Shown: positions 50,105 through 59,317 of the stretch, one piece after another | Position numbering within the stretch: the stretch's first letter is position 1 | Layout of the letters: every line of letters starts with the position of its first letter | Source of the DNA: Actinomyces johnsonii | GTDB lineage: Bacteria > Actinomycetota > Actinomycetes > Actinomycetales > Actinomycetaceae | DNA length: 64,000 nucleotides | Reading direction: 5' to 3' | Assembly: GCF_006546835.1 (NCBI RefSeq) | Contig: NZ_VICB01000001.1 | Coordinates: 1 to 64,000 of the forward strand | Program-made: the position numbers and the translations under genes | Notes under the pieces: model-generated | Told to the model about the DNA's origin: nothing | The model's input: the letters and a program-made list of their open reading frames with translations, nothing else | Database searches by the model: none

Positions 50105-51013
50105 TCAGAAGTCGACGGCGACGCGCGCGGCCTCGGCGCGGGTGCGGGCGGCGGCGTTGGCGGCTCGCACGATGTCGCGCGGAGACAGAGGGCGCACCCG
50201 CTTGGCATGATCGCCGGAGGCGCCGGAGGCATCTTTCGAGTGCTCGTCAGAGGAACGAGGGCCCGCTTCGACCAGGCTGGCCGGGACCTCCACAGGGACG
50301 GACTCGACGGGCTGCTCATCGGATTCCGGCTGCTCGGTCTGCTCGATCGGTTCCGACTCGGCCTCGGTCTCAGCGCTGTCCGCCTCCTGGAGTACGCCCT
50401 GCGGTGGGGCGGCGGACTCGGGGGTCCCAGAGGTCTCGGCGTTCTCCACCGCCTCGATCGCGTCGTCGGCCCGAGCGCCCTCCGCCACGTTCTGAGACTC
50501 GGCAGGGGCGTTGTCCCCGCTTGTCTCCGCCCGCACGGTATCCGTCTCGACGCTCTTCTCAGCGTCGTCGGCTGCGCTGTTCGTGGCATTCTTGTCGGCC
50601 AGCTGTTCAGCCCGCTTGGCCTTGATCTGCTTGCTCAGCGAGTTGGCCCGGTCCTTCCTGACGACGTCGTTGACGGCCTTGGCGGCGTCGTCGGAGATCT
50701 CCTTGGCGGCCGAGCCGACGGACCGGAAGGGGTGAGTGAGGTCTTCGCGAATGGCGTCGATATCCTCCCCCAAGGCGTCGCGCACGATTTTGCGGGGGTC
50801 GTACTGGCGCGGATCGAGGCTGGACAGGTCCAGGTCGGCCATCTCGGGGCCGACCTCCTCGGCGATCTGGCTACGCGCATTATCCAGGAACACCCTGAGC
50901 TGACGCACCATCTGGGTGAGCTTACGGGTGTACTCGGGCAAGCGCTGCGGCCCCACGACGACCACCGCCACCAGGATGATGACGAGGAACTCAGAACCAG
51001 AGATGCCGAACAC
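50105..51013 (-). CDS. tatB: Sec-independent translocase subunit TatB
   Basis: 302 residues, long for TatB. The N-terminal helix MFGISGSEFLVIILVAVVVV with GPQRLPEY and an amphipathic helix is the TatA/B signature; the early Glu8 is TatB-like. The long C-terminal half (about 120-302) is acidic, low-complexity, and not conserved. Acts with TatC in exporting folded proteins such as the twin-arginine-like lipoproteins in this window. Divergent from an O-methyltransferase, a conserved actinobacterial neighbourhood. Confidence 0.9.
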   Translation of the reverse strand: MFGISGSEFLVIILVAVVVVGPQRLPEYTRKLTQMVRQLRVFLDNARSQIAEEVGPEMADLDLSSLDPRQYDPRKIVRDALGEDIDAIREDLTHPFRSVGSAAKEISDDAAKAVNDVVRKDRANSLSKQIKAKRAEQLADKNATNSAADDAEKSVETDTVRAETSGDNAPAESQNVAEGARADDAIEAVENAETSGTPESAAPPQGVLQEADSAETEAESEPIEQTEQPESDEQPVESVPVEVPASLVEAGPRSSDEHSKDASGASGDHAKRVRPLSPRDIVRAANAAARTRAEAARVAVDF

Positions 51014-51173
51014 GCCGCTCAGTATAGGGACTCTTCCCAGACAGGTTCCGCATCGGTTCGCCTACCGGCGGACTCACCCGGGCTCGCTCCCTTCCCCCTA
51101 TCTGGCCGAACACCTGGAACAATGAGGCTCGAGGGGCAGCGCCTGGCGCCCCGCAGCAGAAGAAAGGCTCACA

Positions 51174-51809
51174 GTGAGTGCGGACAAGACGCTGAGCTGG
51201 TCCTACACGGAGGACTTCACCGCGGAGGACGAGGCCACCGCGCAGGCCCGCATGCGCGGGCTCGAGCTCGGCATCACCCCGGTCTCCTCCGGAACCGGTG
51301 CGGCGCTGCAGATGCTGGCCGCCTCGGTGGGCGCCAAGTCCGTGGCCGAGGTGGGCACCGGCACCGGCGTCTCGGGCCTGTGGCTGCTGGGCGGCATGGG
51401 CTCGGACGGGGTCCTCACCACGATCGATGTCGAACCCGAACTCCAGCGCGAGGCCCGCCGCGCCTTCGACGGCGCAGGCTATCCCTCCTCGCGCACCCGC
51501 ATCATCCAGGGGCGGGCCTCCGACGTCATGCCCCGGATGGCGGCTCGCTCCTACGACATGGTGGTGCTCGACGTCGCACCGGAAGAGGCGATCCTGCTGG
51601 CCTCCAACGCGCTGCGGATGCTGCGCCGAGGCGGAGTCCTAGCGGTCACCCGGGCCCTGTGGAACGACCACGTGGCCGATCCCGCCCGCCGCGACGTCAC
51701 CACGGTGGCCGCTCGCGAACTCGGCAAGGCGCTGCGCGCCTCCAGGGCGCTACTGACGACGCTGCTGCCCGTCGGAGACGGACTGCTCGTCTCGGTGCGC
51801 CAGACCTGA
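51174..51809 (+). CDS. O-methyltransferase, class I SAM-dependent
   Basis: 211 residues, catechol-O-methyltransferase-like. SAM-binding motif AEVGTGTGVSGLWLL and acidic VLTTIDVEPELQREA. MVVLDVAPEEAILL follows in the catalytic region. Homologous in place to Rv1220c near tatB (from memory). Substrate unknown. GTG start with AAAGG upstream. Confidence 0.88.
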   Translation: MSADKTLSWSYTEDFTAEDEATAQARMRGLELGITPVSSGTGAALQMLAASVGAKSVAEVGTGTGVSGLWLLGGMGSDGVLTTIDVEPELQREARRAFDGAGYPSSRTRIIQGRASDVMPRMAARSYDMVVLDVAPEEAILLASNALRMLRRGGVLAVTRALWNDHVADPARRDVTTVAARELGKALRASRALLTTLLPVGDGLLVSVRQT

Positions 51810-51849
51810 TAGCGCGCCTGTCGCGCCGCCGGGAAGGGTAAGACAAAGA

Positions 51850-51890
51850 GGAGGGAGGGGTGGACCCGTATCGGATCCGTCCCTCCCTCC
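51850..51890. terminator. Terminator between O-methyltransferase and DUF3117 gene
   Basis: Stem of about 15 bp (51850-51864 with 51876-51890, including two G-T pairs), closing a short loop. It sits between convergent genes. Confidence 0.8.
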
Positions 51891-51971
51891 GTAGGCTGGA
51901 TGGCCCGGCCTCCGGTTCCTCGACGCCGAGGACCGAGCGGGACCGGTCTGCGCCCAGACCGCCCGGTTCGA

Positions 51972-52139
51972 TCAGATCTTGGCGTTGGCCAGGGCCTCTC
52001 CAAGCTCCTTGACCTCGTCGGCCGTGATCTCGAGGACCAGTCGGCCGCCGCCTTCAAGCGGAACCCGCATGATGATGGCGCGGCCTTCCTTGACGACTTC
52101 GAGAGGGCCGTCTCCGGTCCGGGGCTTCATGGCAGCCAT
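51972..52139 (-). CDS. DUF3117 small conserved protein
   Basis: 55 residues: MAAMKPRTGDGPLEVVKEGR, then a glycine-rich strand MRVPLEGGGRLVLEITADE and a C-terminal helix. This matches the actinobacterial DUF3117 family (Rv1211-like). No known function; the small size, strong conservation and good Shine-Dalgarno (AAAGGTGAG) support a real gene. Monocistronic between two terminator/gap regions. Confidence 0.92.
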   Translation of the reverse strand: MAAMKPRTGDGPLEVVKEGRAIIMRVPLEGGGRLVLEITADEVKELGEALANAKI

Positions 52140-52244
52140 GTGCTCACCTTTCGTCAGTGCTGCGCGGGTACATCGCCGCGCGACCTGTCATATTCTACGA
52201 CATTCAAGGTGCGACGTTCGAGGATGCGCCTGCCATGACACGAC

Positions 52245-53000
52245 TCACGCCCCGCCCTGCCCGTTGCGCAGTCTGCGGGCGGCGCCCACCACGTAGTCCA
52301 CGGCTTCCTCGGCCCCGTCGACGACGTGGAGCAGGTCGGGGTCGGTCGAGGAGATCGTGCCCCGGTCGATCATGGTGGTGCGCACCCACTCCAGCAGACC
52401 GCCCCAGTAGCCGCTGTCCACCAGGGCAATGGGGAAGGAGGAGATCTTCTGGGTCTGGACCAGGGTGAGGGCCTCGAAGAGCTCGTCGAGGGTCCCCATG
52501 CCGCCAGGCATGACGACGAAGCCGTCGGAGTACTTGACGAACATGGTCTTGCGGGCGAAGAAGTAACGGAAATTGACCCCGAGGTCGACGTAGTCGTTCA
52601 TGCCCTGCTCGTGGGGCAGCTCGATACCGAGCCCCACCGAGGTGCCGCCCGCCTCGTGACACCCTCGGTTGGCGGCCTCCATCATGCCCGGGCCACCGCC
52701 GGTGATGACGGCGTAACCGGCTCGAGCCAGCCCGGCCCCGACCTCCACCGCCGCCCGGTAGGCGGGATCCTCGGACTTGGTGCGGGCCGAGCCGAAAACG
52801 CTGACAGCCGGTCCCAGCTCCGCCAGGGCGCCGAAGCCCTCGATGAACTCGGCCTGGATCCGCATGACCCGCCACGGGTCGGAGTGCAGCCAGTCGGCGT
52901 CGGCGGCGCTGCTCAGCAGGCGTGCGTCGGTGGTCTGGGTGGGGATCTGGGTGCCACGCAGCACCACTGGCCCCTTGCGGTAGGACTCGCGTGTACTCAT
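52245..53000 (-). CDS. LOG-family (TIGR00730) Rossmann protein
   Basis: 251 residues. Nucleotide 5'-monophosphate phosphoribohydrolase signatures: VSVFGSARTKSEDPAY, ITGGGPGMMEAANRG and MPGGMGTLDELFEALT (the PGGxGTxxE motif). Members release a free base from nucleoside monophosphates (cytokinin activation in relatives). The start at 53000 has AATCAT ending six bases upstream and a distant GAGGA, so either mode of initiation is possible. Confidence 0.9.
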   Translation of the reverse strand: MSTRESYRKGPVVLRGTQIPTQTTDARLLSSAADADWLHSDPWRVMRIQAEFIEGFGALAELGPAVSVFGSARTKSEDPAYRAAVEVGAGLARAGYAVITGGGPGMMEAANRGCHEAGGTSVGLGIELPHEQGMNDYVDLGVNFRYFFARKTMFVKYSDGFVVMPGGMGTLDELFEALTLVQTQKISSFPIALVDSGYWGGLLEWVRTTMIDRGTISSTDPDLLHVVDGAEEAVDYVVGAARRLRNGQGGA

Positions 53001-53091
53001 GTGGTCATGATTCCTCAATCCGGCCGGGGCGGCGACGCGTCTGCCGCTCCATAAAGTGGCGGACAGCGAATGCGGGTGAGCAACCGCCGAT

Positions 53092-53160
53092 TCAGGCCAG
53101 CCAGCCGTGCAGGATGGAGGTGACCTCGTCAACCTGCTCGGCCGGGCAGTGCTCGTCACT
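53092..53160 (-). pseudogene. 3' remnant of a lost gene
   Basis: On the minus strand an open frame ends at TGA 53094-53092 and reads SDEHCPAEQVDEVTSILHGW then LA. This looks like a natural C-terminal helix. It is cut off upstream by a stop at the junction with AT-rich DNA near 53160. The parent family is not recognised. Confidence 0.35.
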
Positions 53161-53290
53161 CTTTCACTCTCCTTTCACATTAACCTCTTGCTTCCCAAAA
53201 GCATCAGACACCCCACATTCTCAAAATAGTCTTGAATCGTATCCTTTTTTTAATTCAGAACAACTTATTTCACGCGAGATCTGACGTTGT
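53161..53290. other. AT-rich non-coding stretch
   Basis: A sharp drop in GC with runs of T and A (a T-run of seven or more near 53244). No gene or repeat pair seen. It begins exactly where the gene remnant stops, like a scar of insertion or deletion. It may contribute a promoter for the phosphohexomutase. Confidence 0.5.
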
Positions 53291-53339
53291 CGTGACTGGA
53301 TTCTCCTTGTGTTTGGGAACACCCGTGAGGAGAGTCATT

Positions 53340-53384
53340 GTGAGCGCTTCCAGTACTTTTGTCGCGGTACCGTCGCCGATATGA
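53340..53384 (+). CDS. Possible 14-codon leader peptide before the phosphohexomutase
   Basis: GTG at 53340 has a good GAGGAG five bases upstream. It encodes VSASSTFVAVPSPI and stops at TGA 53382-53384, overlapping the next ATG as ATGA. This would couple translation to the mutase. The competing view is that the mutase is leaderless (see its entry). Confidence 0.35.
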   Translation: MSASSTFVAVPSPI

Positions 53385-55123
53385 CCCGAGACCCTGTAGA
53401 CGTGTACGACGACGCTGCCGTGAACGCCTGGATCCAGGACGATCCGGATCCCGTTACCCGCGCCGAGCTCACTGAGCTCCTGGCGACTGCCGCCAGTTCT
53501 CATGGCAAGCAGGCCGAGGAAGCGCGCGCAGCCATCAGCGACGCCTTCAGCAACACGCTCACCTTCGGTACCGCCGGTTTGCGCGGTCGCCTGGGCGGTG
53601 GTCCCAACCGGATGAATCGGGTCGTCGTCATTCGGGCCGCTGCGGGCCTTTCGGCTTATCTCAAGGACCGTCTTGGCGAGGGTTTCAGCGTCGTCATCGG
53701 CTACGACGCCCGTCATAACTCCGAGCAGTTCGCGCGCGACACAGCGGCAGTGGTCACGGGCGCGGGAGGGAGGGCCATTCTCTTCGAGTCGCATTGCCCC
53801 ACCCCGGTGCTCGCCTTCGCGCTGCGGCGCCTGGAGGCCGACGCCGGCGTTATGGTGACCGCCTCGCACAACCCGCCTCAGGACAACGGATACAAGGTCT
53901 ACCTGGGTGGACGGGCCGTGACTGACTCGGGCCAGGGAGCCCAGATCGTTCCCCCCTATGACACACAGATCGCCGCGGCGATCGACGCCGTCGGACCGGT
54001 CGCCTCGGTGCCGCGCCCACAGTCGGGCTGGGAGACGATCGACCCGGCTATCCGCGAGGAGTACATCGAGCGGGCCGCTCAGACAGCGCGGATGAAGTCC
54101 CCGGCCCCTGTGAGGATCGTGCTGACGGCGATGCACGGCGTGGGCGGGGCCATCTGCCGCGAGGTGCTTGCCCGGGTCGGTTTCACCGACGTCGTCGAGG
54201 TGGCTGAGCAGTTCGAGCCCGATCCGGACTTCCCGACAGTCGCCTTCCCCAACCCGGAGGAGCCCGGGGCCCTGGACCTGGCACTGGATAAGGCGAGAGA
54301 GGTCGAGGCGGACCTGGTGATCGCCAACGACCCCGATGCCGACCGCTGTTCCGCCGCAATCCCGGACGCGGATGCCCCCGGCGGCTGGCGTCAGCTGACC
54401 GGTGATGAGGTCGGTGCGCTTCTGGGCGAGCAGGCGGCCGAGCTGGCGGCTTTCGCCGGCAACGGGGTTCTGGCCTGCTCGGTGGTCTCCTCCCGGCTGC
54501 TGCGTCGGATCGCCCAGTCCCACGGGCTGGGGTTCCGTCGCACCTTGACGGGCTTCAAGTGGATCAGCCGGGAACCGGGTCTGGTCTTCGGCTATGAGGA
54601 GGCACTGGGGTACTGCGTGGATCCCGCTGCGGTGCGGGACAAGGACGGTATCTCGGCCTCGGTGAGGCTGGCGGTGCTGACCTCCGTGCTCAAGCAGCAG
54701 GGGCGGACGCTGCAGGATCTGCTCGACCGGCTGGCCCGTGAGCACGGCTTGCACGCCACGAGCCCGTTGAGCATGAGGGTCGAGGACCTCGGCATCATTA
54801 CCGCGACCATGGAGCGCCTGCGCTCGGGCGGGGCTCCGGCCAAGCTCGCCGGCTCCCCGGTCTCCACGACGGTGGATCTGCTCGACGGCGTCTCCGACGG
54901 TAACGGCGGCACGCTGCCCCCCACGAACGGCCTGGTGTGGGTGACGGCCTCCGATGACCGTGTGGTCGTGCGCCCCTCCGGGACCGAGCCCAAGCTCAAG
55001 TGCTACTGCGAGGTGATCCTGCCAGTGGGCGATTCTCCGGCGACTGAGGTGCGCGAGGCGGCGGCTGAACGTCTGGAGGCCATCAAGGAGGACCTGCGCG
55101 GTATCTTGGGAATCGTCGCCTGA
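53381..55123 (+). CDS. Phosphoglucomutase/phosphomannomutase family (phosphohexomutase)
   Basis: 580 residues of the alpha-D-phosphohexomutase superfamily, PmmB-like. Substrate loop GTAGLRGRLGGGPNRMNR, catalytic Ser162 in VTASHNPPQDNGYKVY, metal loop NDPDADRCSAAI, sugar loop GYEEALGYCVDP and phosphate loop RPSGTEPKLKCY. Interconverts hexose-1- and 6-phosphates for wall or glycogen sugars. ATG at 53381 is chosen by N-terminal homology. TACCGT ends seven bases upstream, and an overlapping 14-codon frame with a Shine-Dalgarno precedes it. Confidence 0.93.
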   Translation: MTRDPVDVYDDAAVNAWIQDDPDPVTRAELTELLATAASSHGKQAEEARAAISDAFSNTLTFGTAGLRGRLGGGPNRMNRVVVIRAAAGLSAYLKDRLGEGFSVVIGYDARHNSEQFARDTAAVVTGAGGRAILFESHCPTPVLAFALRRLEADAGVMVTASHNPPQDNGYKVYLGGRAVTDSGQGAQIVPPYDTQIAAAIDAVGPVASVPRPQSGWETIDPAIREEYIERAAQTARMKSPAPVRIVLTAMHGVGGAICREVLARVGFTDVVEVAEQFEPDPDFPTVAFPNPEEPGALDLALDKAREVEADLVIANDPDADRCSAAIPDADAPGGWRQLTGDEVGALLGEQAAELAAFAGNGVLACSVVSSRLLRRIAQSHGLGFRRTLTGFKWISREPGLVFGYEEALGYCVDPAAVRDKDGISASVRLAVLTSVLKQQGRTLQDLLDRLAREHGLHATSPLSMRVEDLGIITATMERLRSGGAPAKLAGSPVSTTVDLLDGVSDGNGGTLPPTNGLVWVTASDDRVVVRPSGTEPKLKCYCEVILPVGDSPATEVREAAAERLEAIKEDLRGILGIVA

Positions 55124-55365
55124 GCTGCTTCCCCGGAGGCTCTCTTCGACGTCCCGGTTCTCCAAGGGTGGGGTTTAATCGACGAGAGGGGCTTGTGGCG
55201 GGGCCGGACCGGCACCGATCACCACCCTGCCCCAGAAGAGCCCAACCTGACAGAGCAGAGCCGGCGATCCGGTGCCGAGGCGAGCCGATGACACACCAGC
55301 GCCCCCTACGGCGTTCTCACCACGGCCTTGCCGCCATGATCGTCGAAACTCCGTGCGCGAAGGGC

Positions 55366-56250
55366 TCAGCGCCGGAACGGGATCCGTGCTCGGACTCTGC
55401 TCATGGCGATCCAGTGGGCGATGGCGGATATGAGGTACACCAGTCCTGAGGCCACGGCGATGACGCCGCCTGCGGACAGGCTCAGCCGCACCGCGGCCAG
55501 CAACCCCACCAGGGCAGTGGCGGCGCCGAGGATCGGGGCTGACACGAGCAGCCGGCGCATGGTGGAGGTCCACGGTGCCAGTGCTGCCGCCGGCGCGGCG
55601 ATGAGCGCGATGGGCAGAATCGTTCCCACGGCGGGCACCAGCATGACGATGGTCAGGGTGATCATGACCATGACGGTGGCTTCAGCCCACGCGGGACGCA
55701 GGCCACTGGCCCGGTAGCCCAACGGATCGAAGCTGTAGAAGGTGAGGAACCGCCCGGCCACGAAAAGCACGAGCACCGTCAGCGCCAGGACGACGCCGAC
55801 GGCGATGACGTCCACGCGACTGACGTTGAGTACGGATCCGGCTAGGAAGGAGTCCACCTTGAGGGGTAGCGGGGCGAACCACTTGGAGAGGAAGTAGCCC
55901 AGCGCGAAGCCGAAGGTGAGGACCACGCCTGCCGCCGACTGCGATGTCACTCCCGGCACTTGGGAGAGTCGGCGCATCAACCAGATCATCGGCAGGCACA
56001 TGAGCCCGGCTCCCACGAGCACAAGGGCGGACAGGAGGGTGAAGTCGGCGCGCCGTCCGAGGAGCGCCTGTGAGAGCCAGGCGGCCACAACCACTCCGAC
56101 GATCGCGCCGGGGAAGGTCGCGTGGGTGAGTGACTCGGTGAAGAAGATTCTGCGGTGGACGAGTGCGATCGCTCCCACGAGCCCGGCCAGCAGCCCCATG
56201 AGGACCACCTCGACGATGGGCAGGAGGAGGATGTCGAGGCCGATGCTCAT
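55366..56250 (-). CDS. Mn/Zn-type ABC transporter permease (second)
   Basis: 294 residues, 7-9 membrane helices, ABC-3 family. FFTESLTHATFPGAIVGVVV and SYSFDPLGYRASGL-like (FYSFDPLGYRASGLRPAW) are the conserved ABC-3 segments. Overlaps the preceding permease by four bases. End of the four-gene metal operon (binding protein, ATPase, two permeases). Confidence 0.9.
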   Translation of the reverse strand: MSIGLDILLLPIVEVVLMGLLAGLVGAIALVHRRIFFTESLTHATFPGAIVGVVVAAWLSQALLGRRADFTLLSALVLVGAGLMCLPMIWLMRRLSQVPGVTSQSAAGVVLTFGFALGYFLSKWFAPLPLKVDSFLAGSVLNVSRVDVIAVGVVLALTVLVLFVAGRFLTFYSFDPLGYRASGLRPAWAEATVMVMITLTIVMLVPAVGTILPIALIAAPAAALAPWTSTMRRLLVSAPILGAATALVGLLAAVRLSLSAGGVIAVASGLVYLISAIAHWIAMSRVRARIPFRR

Positions 56251-57302
56251 GCCCGGCTCCCTTCGGCCATCGGGACCGCTGCGCCCTCCGTACTCGCGGA
56301 CTCGTCCGGGGAGGCGGCGCACGAGTCGGCGCTGCGCGCCGTCGTCGTCGAAACCTGTGCGGACTGCGCCGAGCGAGCACGCCGAGCCGGTCTGCGGAGC
56401 CTCTCGCGCGCAGCGGTGACACCGACGGCGAGGAGGAGGATGGCGGTCATCACCAGGGCAACGGAGGCTTGCGGGGAGATGGGTTTGTCGAGGGTTGCGG
56501 GCAGGGCCATGAGCAGCATGCCGAGGTAGCCGCCGCCCACGCCGACTCCGATCGCAACGAGGACCATGGTGCGCACCCGGGAGACGAGGATGCGCGCCGT
56601 CGCTCCGGGGATGACGAGGTAGCCGATGACGAGGAGGGTTCCCACCGCCGTCGAGGCCGAGACGACAGCGGCCGCGATGGCGGTGTTGAGGGCCAGATCG
56701 AGCGCGAGGAGCCGCAGTCCGGAGGCACGGGCGCCGGTACGGTCGAAAGCGTAGGCGATCTGCTCCTTCCAGGTTGTCATGATGAGCACGAGCGCAACGG
56801 CGCACACGATGAGCGCCTGGGCCAGGCGTTCATCGGTGACCTCCAACAGCCGGCCGAACATGAGGGCCTCAAGCTGACCCGACATGTCGCCCTTGGCCAG
56901 GGACAGGATGAGCCCGATGGAGAAGAAGCTGGTCAGGACGACGGCGGTGCCCGCTTCGGAGGCCTCGCCCCGACGCGAGCGATGGGAGACGAGGGTCAGG
57001 ACCAGGGCCGCGGCGACGGCGACGACGGAGGCGGCCGGGATGATCGCGTTGATCCCCCAGTAGACGGCGCCGGCGACGATCCCGGGGAAGATGGCGTGGA
57101 CCATGGCCTCGGCGCTGAACTCGGCGCTGCGCAGGTTGATGATGACGCCGATGACGCCGGCGACGACGCCCAAGAGCACCACCATGACCAGGGGCCGGAA
57201 GAGGAAGGGGGCGTCGGCCAGGGGCGCGAGGCCCGGCACGTTGACGGCCGCCAGGCGCAGCTGCTCGATGGCCTGGCTGAAGAGCGTTATGAAGCCGTTC
57301 AC
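56247..57302 (-). CDS. Mn/Zn-type ABC transporter permease (first)
   Basis: 351 residues, ABC-3 family. FSAEAMVHAIFPGIVAGAVY is the coupling segment and ARASGLRLLALDLALNTAIA follows. A C-terminal charged Ser/Arg-rich tail (about 300-351) extends beyond the last helix. Coupled by ATGA overlaps at both ends. Confidence 0.9.
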   Translation of the reverse strand: MNGFITLFSQAIEQLRLAAVNVPGLAPLADAPFLFRPLVMVVLLGVVAGVIGVIINLRSAEFSAEAMVHAIFPGIVAGAVYWGINAIIPAASVVAVAAALVLTLVSHRSRRGEASEAGTAVVLTSFFSIGLILSLAKGDMSGQLEALMFGRLLEVTDERLAQALIVCAVALVLIMTTWKEQIAYAFDRTGARASGLRLLALDLALNTAIAAAVVSASTAVGTLLVIGYLVIPGATARILVSRVRTMVLVAIGVGVGGGYLGMLLMALPATLDKPISPQASVALVMTAILLLAVGVTAARERLRRPARRARSAQSAQVSTTTARSADSCAASPDESASTEGAAVPMAEGSRA

Positions 57303-58099
57303 TGCGATTCACCCGCCTCGGCCGCGGAGCGCAGGCCCAGTAGCCGGGTGGTGCCGTGGCCGCCGTAGGCCTCGTCGATGTAGCGGGCGACGAGGACCTC
57401 GTCGCGAGGCCCGAAGGCGATCTGGCGTCCGGCCAGGAGCGCGACCTGCTCGCAGGTCTCCTGGGCCAGGACCAGATCGTGGGTGGAGATGATCAGCGAG
57501 ATGCCCTGCTCCTTGAGGTCGGTGATGATGGACAGCAGGGCCTCGCGGTTGGGCTGGTCCAGGCCGTTGAAGGGCTCGTCGAGGAGGATGAGGCGAGGCC
57601 GGGCGGCCACGCAGCGTGCCACGAGGACGCGCTGCTGCTGACCGCCGGACAGGGTGCCGAAACGGTGTTCGGCGCGGTCGGCCAGGCCGACGCTCTCCAG
57701 GGCCTCCAGAGCCCGACGACGGGTCTGGGCTCCGGGGCGCCGCAGGATGCCGAGTTGGGAGTACATGCCCATCTGGACCACCTCCCGCACGGTAACGGGA
57801 AAGGTGGGATCGAGGTCGCTGACCTGGGGCACGTATCCGACAGACCCGCGCGGCGCGCGCCCCGGCGCCGCCCCGTTGACCCGCACCCTCCCGGCACTGA
57901 TGGTCACCATGCCGAGCAGGGCCCGCATAAGCGTCGTCTTGCCCGAACCGTTGGGGCCGACGAGAGCGAGGGCCTGCCCGGCCGGGACCCGGCCGTTGAC
58001 ACCGGTGAGCACCGTCGAAGCGCCGTAGGAGAAGGAGGCGTCCTCCAGGGTGACGACCGGCTCGGCCGCGGCGAGTGCGGAATCGTGGGGGTCTGTCAT
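57299..58099 (-). CDS. Mn/Zn-type ABC transporter ATPase
   Basis: 266 residues. Walker A VGPNGSGKTTLMRALLG, signature LSGGQQQRVLVARCVA, Walker B LILLDEPFNGLDQP, H-loop IISTHDLVLAQE. Located eight bases after the binding-protein gene and overlapping the first permease. Cytoplasmic motor of a TroABCD/MntABC-type importer. Confidence 0.93.
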   Translation of the reverse strand: MTDPHDSALAAAEPVVTLEDASFSYGASTVLTGVNGRVPAGQALALVGPNGSGKTTLMRALLGMVTISAGRVRVNGAAPGRAPRGSVGYVPQVSDLDPTFPVTVREVVQMGMYSQLGILRRPGAQTRRRALEALESVGLADRAEHRFGTLSGGQQQRVLVARCVAARPRLILLDEPFNGLDQPNREALLSIITDLKEQGISLIISTHDLVLAQETCEQVALLAGRQIAFGPRDEVLVARYIDEAYGGHGTTRLLGLRSAAEAGESQ

Positions 58100-58107
58100 G
58101 TGGTTCC

Positions 58108-59310
58108 TCACTTGACGTCGGATGCCTTGGGCGTCCACTGGACGAGGTCGGCGGGGATCTCGGCTACCGTGCCGCCCCAGGCCTTGGTGAGGTTGGAGAC
58201 GTTGTGGAGGATGGAGCCGATGTAGGTTTCGCCGTCGGAGCCGGGGGTGCCCAGGGAGTCGCCGTAGAGCGCTTCGTCACCGATGACAGCCTTGACCCCG
58301 GCGACCTCGGCGACCTTCTGGACGGACTTGGGGTTGTTGGAGTTCTCGGCGAAGATGGCCACGGCTCCGGAGGCCTTGACCTTGTCCGCGGTCTCCTGGA
58401 TCTTGTCGGCGGTGGCGTCCTGCTGGGCGTTGAAGTCGGACAAAGCCGCGCCCTCGAACTTCACGCCGAACTCGGTGCTGAAGTAGCCGAAGGCGTCGTG
58501 GCTGGTGAACAGGACCCGTTGTTCCTGAGGCACCGAGTTCAGAGAGTCTGCGGCCCACCCGTCGAGGGTCTTGAGCTTGGCGACGTAGGCGTCCACGTGG
58601 CTGAGGAAGACACCGGCCTGGTCGGGGGCGGCCTTCTCCAGGGCGGCACCGATGTTGGTGACCTGGACGATGGCGTTCTTCGGCGAGGTCCACACGTGCG
58701 GGTCGAAGCGGAACTCGGGCTGGCTCTCACCCTCCTCAGGCGGGAAGGGCCACTTGGCGACCTCGACCTTGGCGCTGCCCCGGTCGACCTTGTAGGGCTT
58801 GGCCTCCTCCTTCTTCTTCTGAGCGGCCAGGTCATCGATGTCGGTGGCCCCGGCGACGCCGGAGGTCACCACCATGGTGCCCTTGAAGCCGGTGGAGTCG
58901 ACGGCGGAGTCCAGGAAGTGCTCCAGATCGACGCCGGAGATGAAGAAGAGATCCGCCTCGGACAGGGCCTTGGACTGCGCCGTGGTCATGTCGTGCTCGT
59001 GCGCCGAGGCGTTGGGGGCCAGCAGGCAGGTGAGCTTGAGGCGGGACTTGGCCTTGGCGGCGTCGGCGCCGAAGTGCTGGGTCTTGCCGTCAGCTCCGGT
59101 GCGGTCGAAGGAGAGCTCGCTGGAGGCGTCGCCGGTGGCGAGCTGGGTGATGTAGTCGCAGATCTGGGTAGTGGAGGCGACCGCTTTGACCGTGCCCGAC
59201 GCGTCGGCGGAGGTGGAACTGCGACCGCAGGCCGCCAGGGTCGGAAAGGACAGGGCGAGACAGGCGAGGGCCGCAGCGCTGCGGCGGCTCATACTGGGGA
59301 TGGTTCTCAT
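58108..59310 (-). CDS. Metal ABC transporter substrate-binding lipoprotein (MntC/TroA-type)
   Basis: 400 residues. Lipobox LAAC with the lipidated cysteine at Cys28. Likely metal ligands: His104/106 in ASAHEHD, His205 in FDPHVWTSP, His271 in TSHDAFGYF and a late acidic residue in GDEALYGD. No long His-rich loop of the ZnuA kind, which favours Mn or Fe over Zn (inference). First gene of its operon. TATACT ends seven bases before the ATG with no Shine-Dalgarno, and a perfect 20-bp palindrome abuts this -10. Confidence 0.9.
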   Translation of the reverse strand: MRTIPSMSRRSAAALACLALSFPTLAACGRSSTSADASGTVKAVASTTQICDYITQLATGDASSELSFDRTGADGKTQHFGADAAKAKSRLKLTCLLAPNASAHEHDMTTAQSKALSEADLFFISGVDLEHFLDSAVDSTGFKGTMVVTSGVAGATDIDDLAAQKKKEEAKPYKVDRGSAKVEVAKWPFPPEEGESQPEFRFDPHVWTSPKNAIVQVTNIGAALEKAAPDQAGVFLSHVDAYVAKLKTLDGWAADSLNSVPQEQRVLFTSHDAFGYFSTEFGVKFEGAALSDFNAQQDATADKIQETADKVKASGAVAIFAENSNNPKSVQKVAEVAGVKAVIGDEALYGDSLGTPGSDGETYIGSILHNVSNLTKAWGGTVAEIPADLVQWTPKASDVK

Positions 59311-59317
59311 AGTGCCG

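Noticed and set aside
50099-51841. Plus-strand open frame of about 580 codons
   Set aside because: Antisense to tatB, then out of frame with the O-methyltransferase. No motif or start support.
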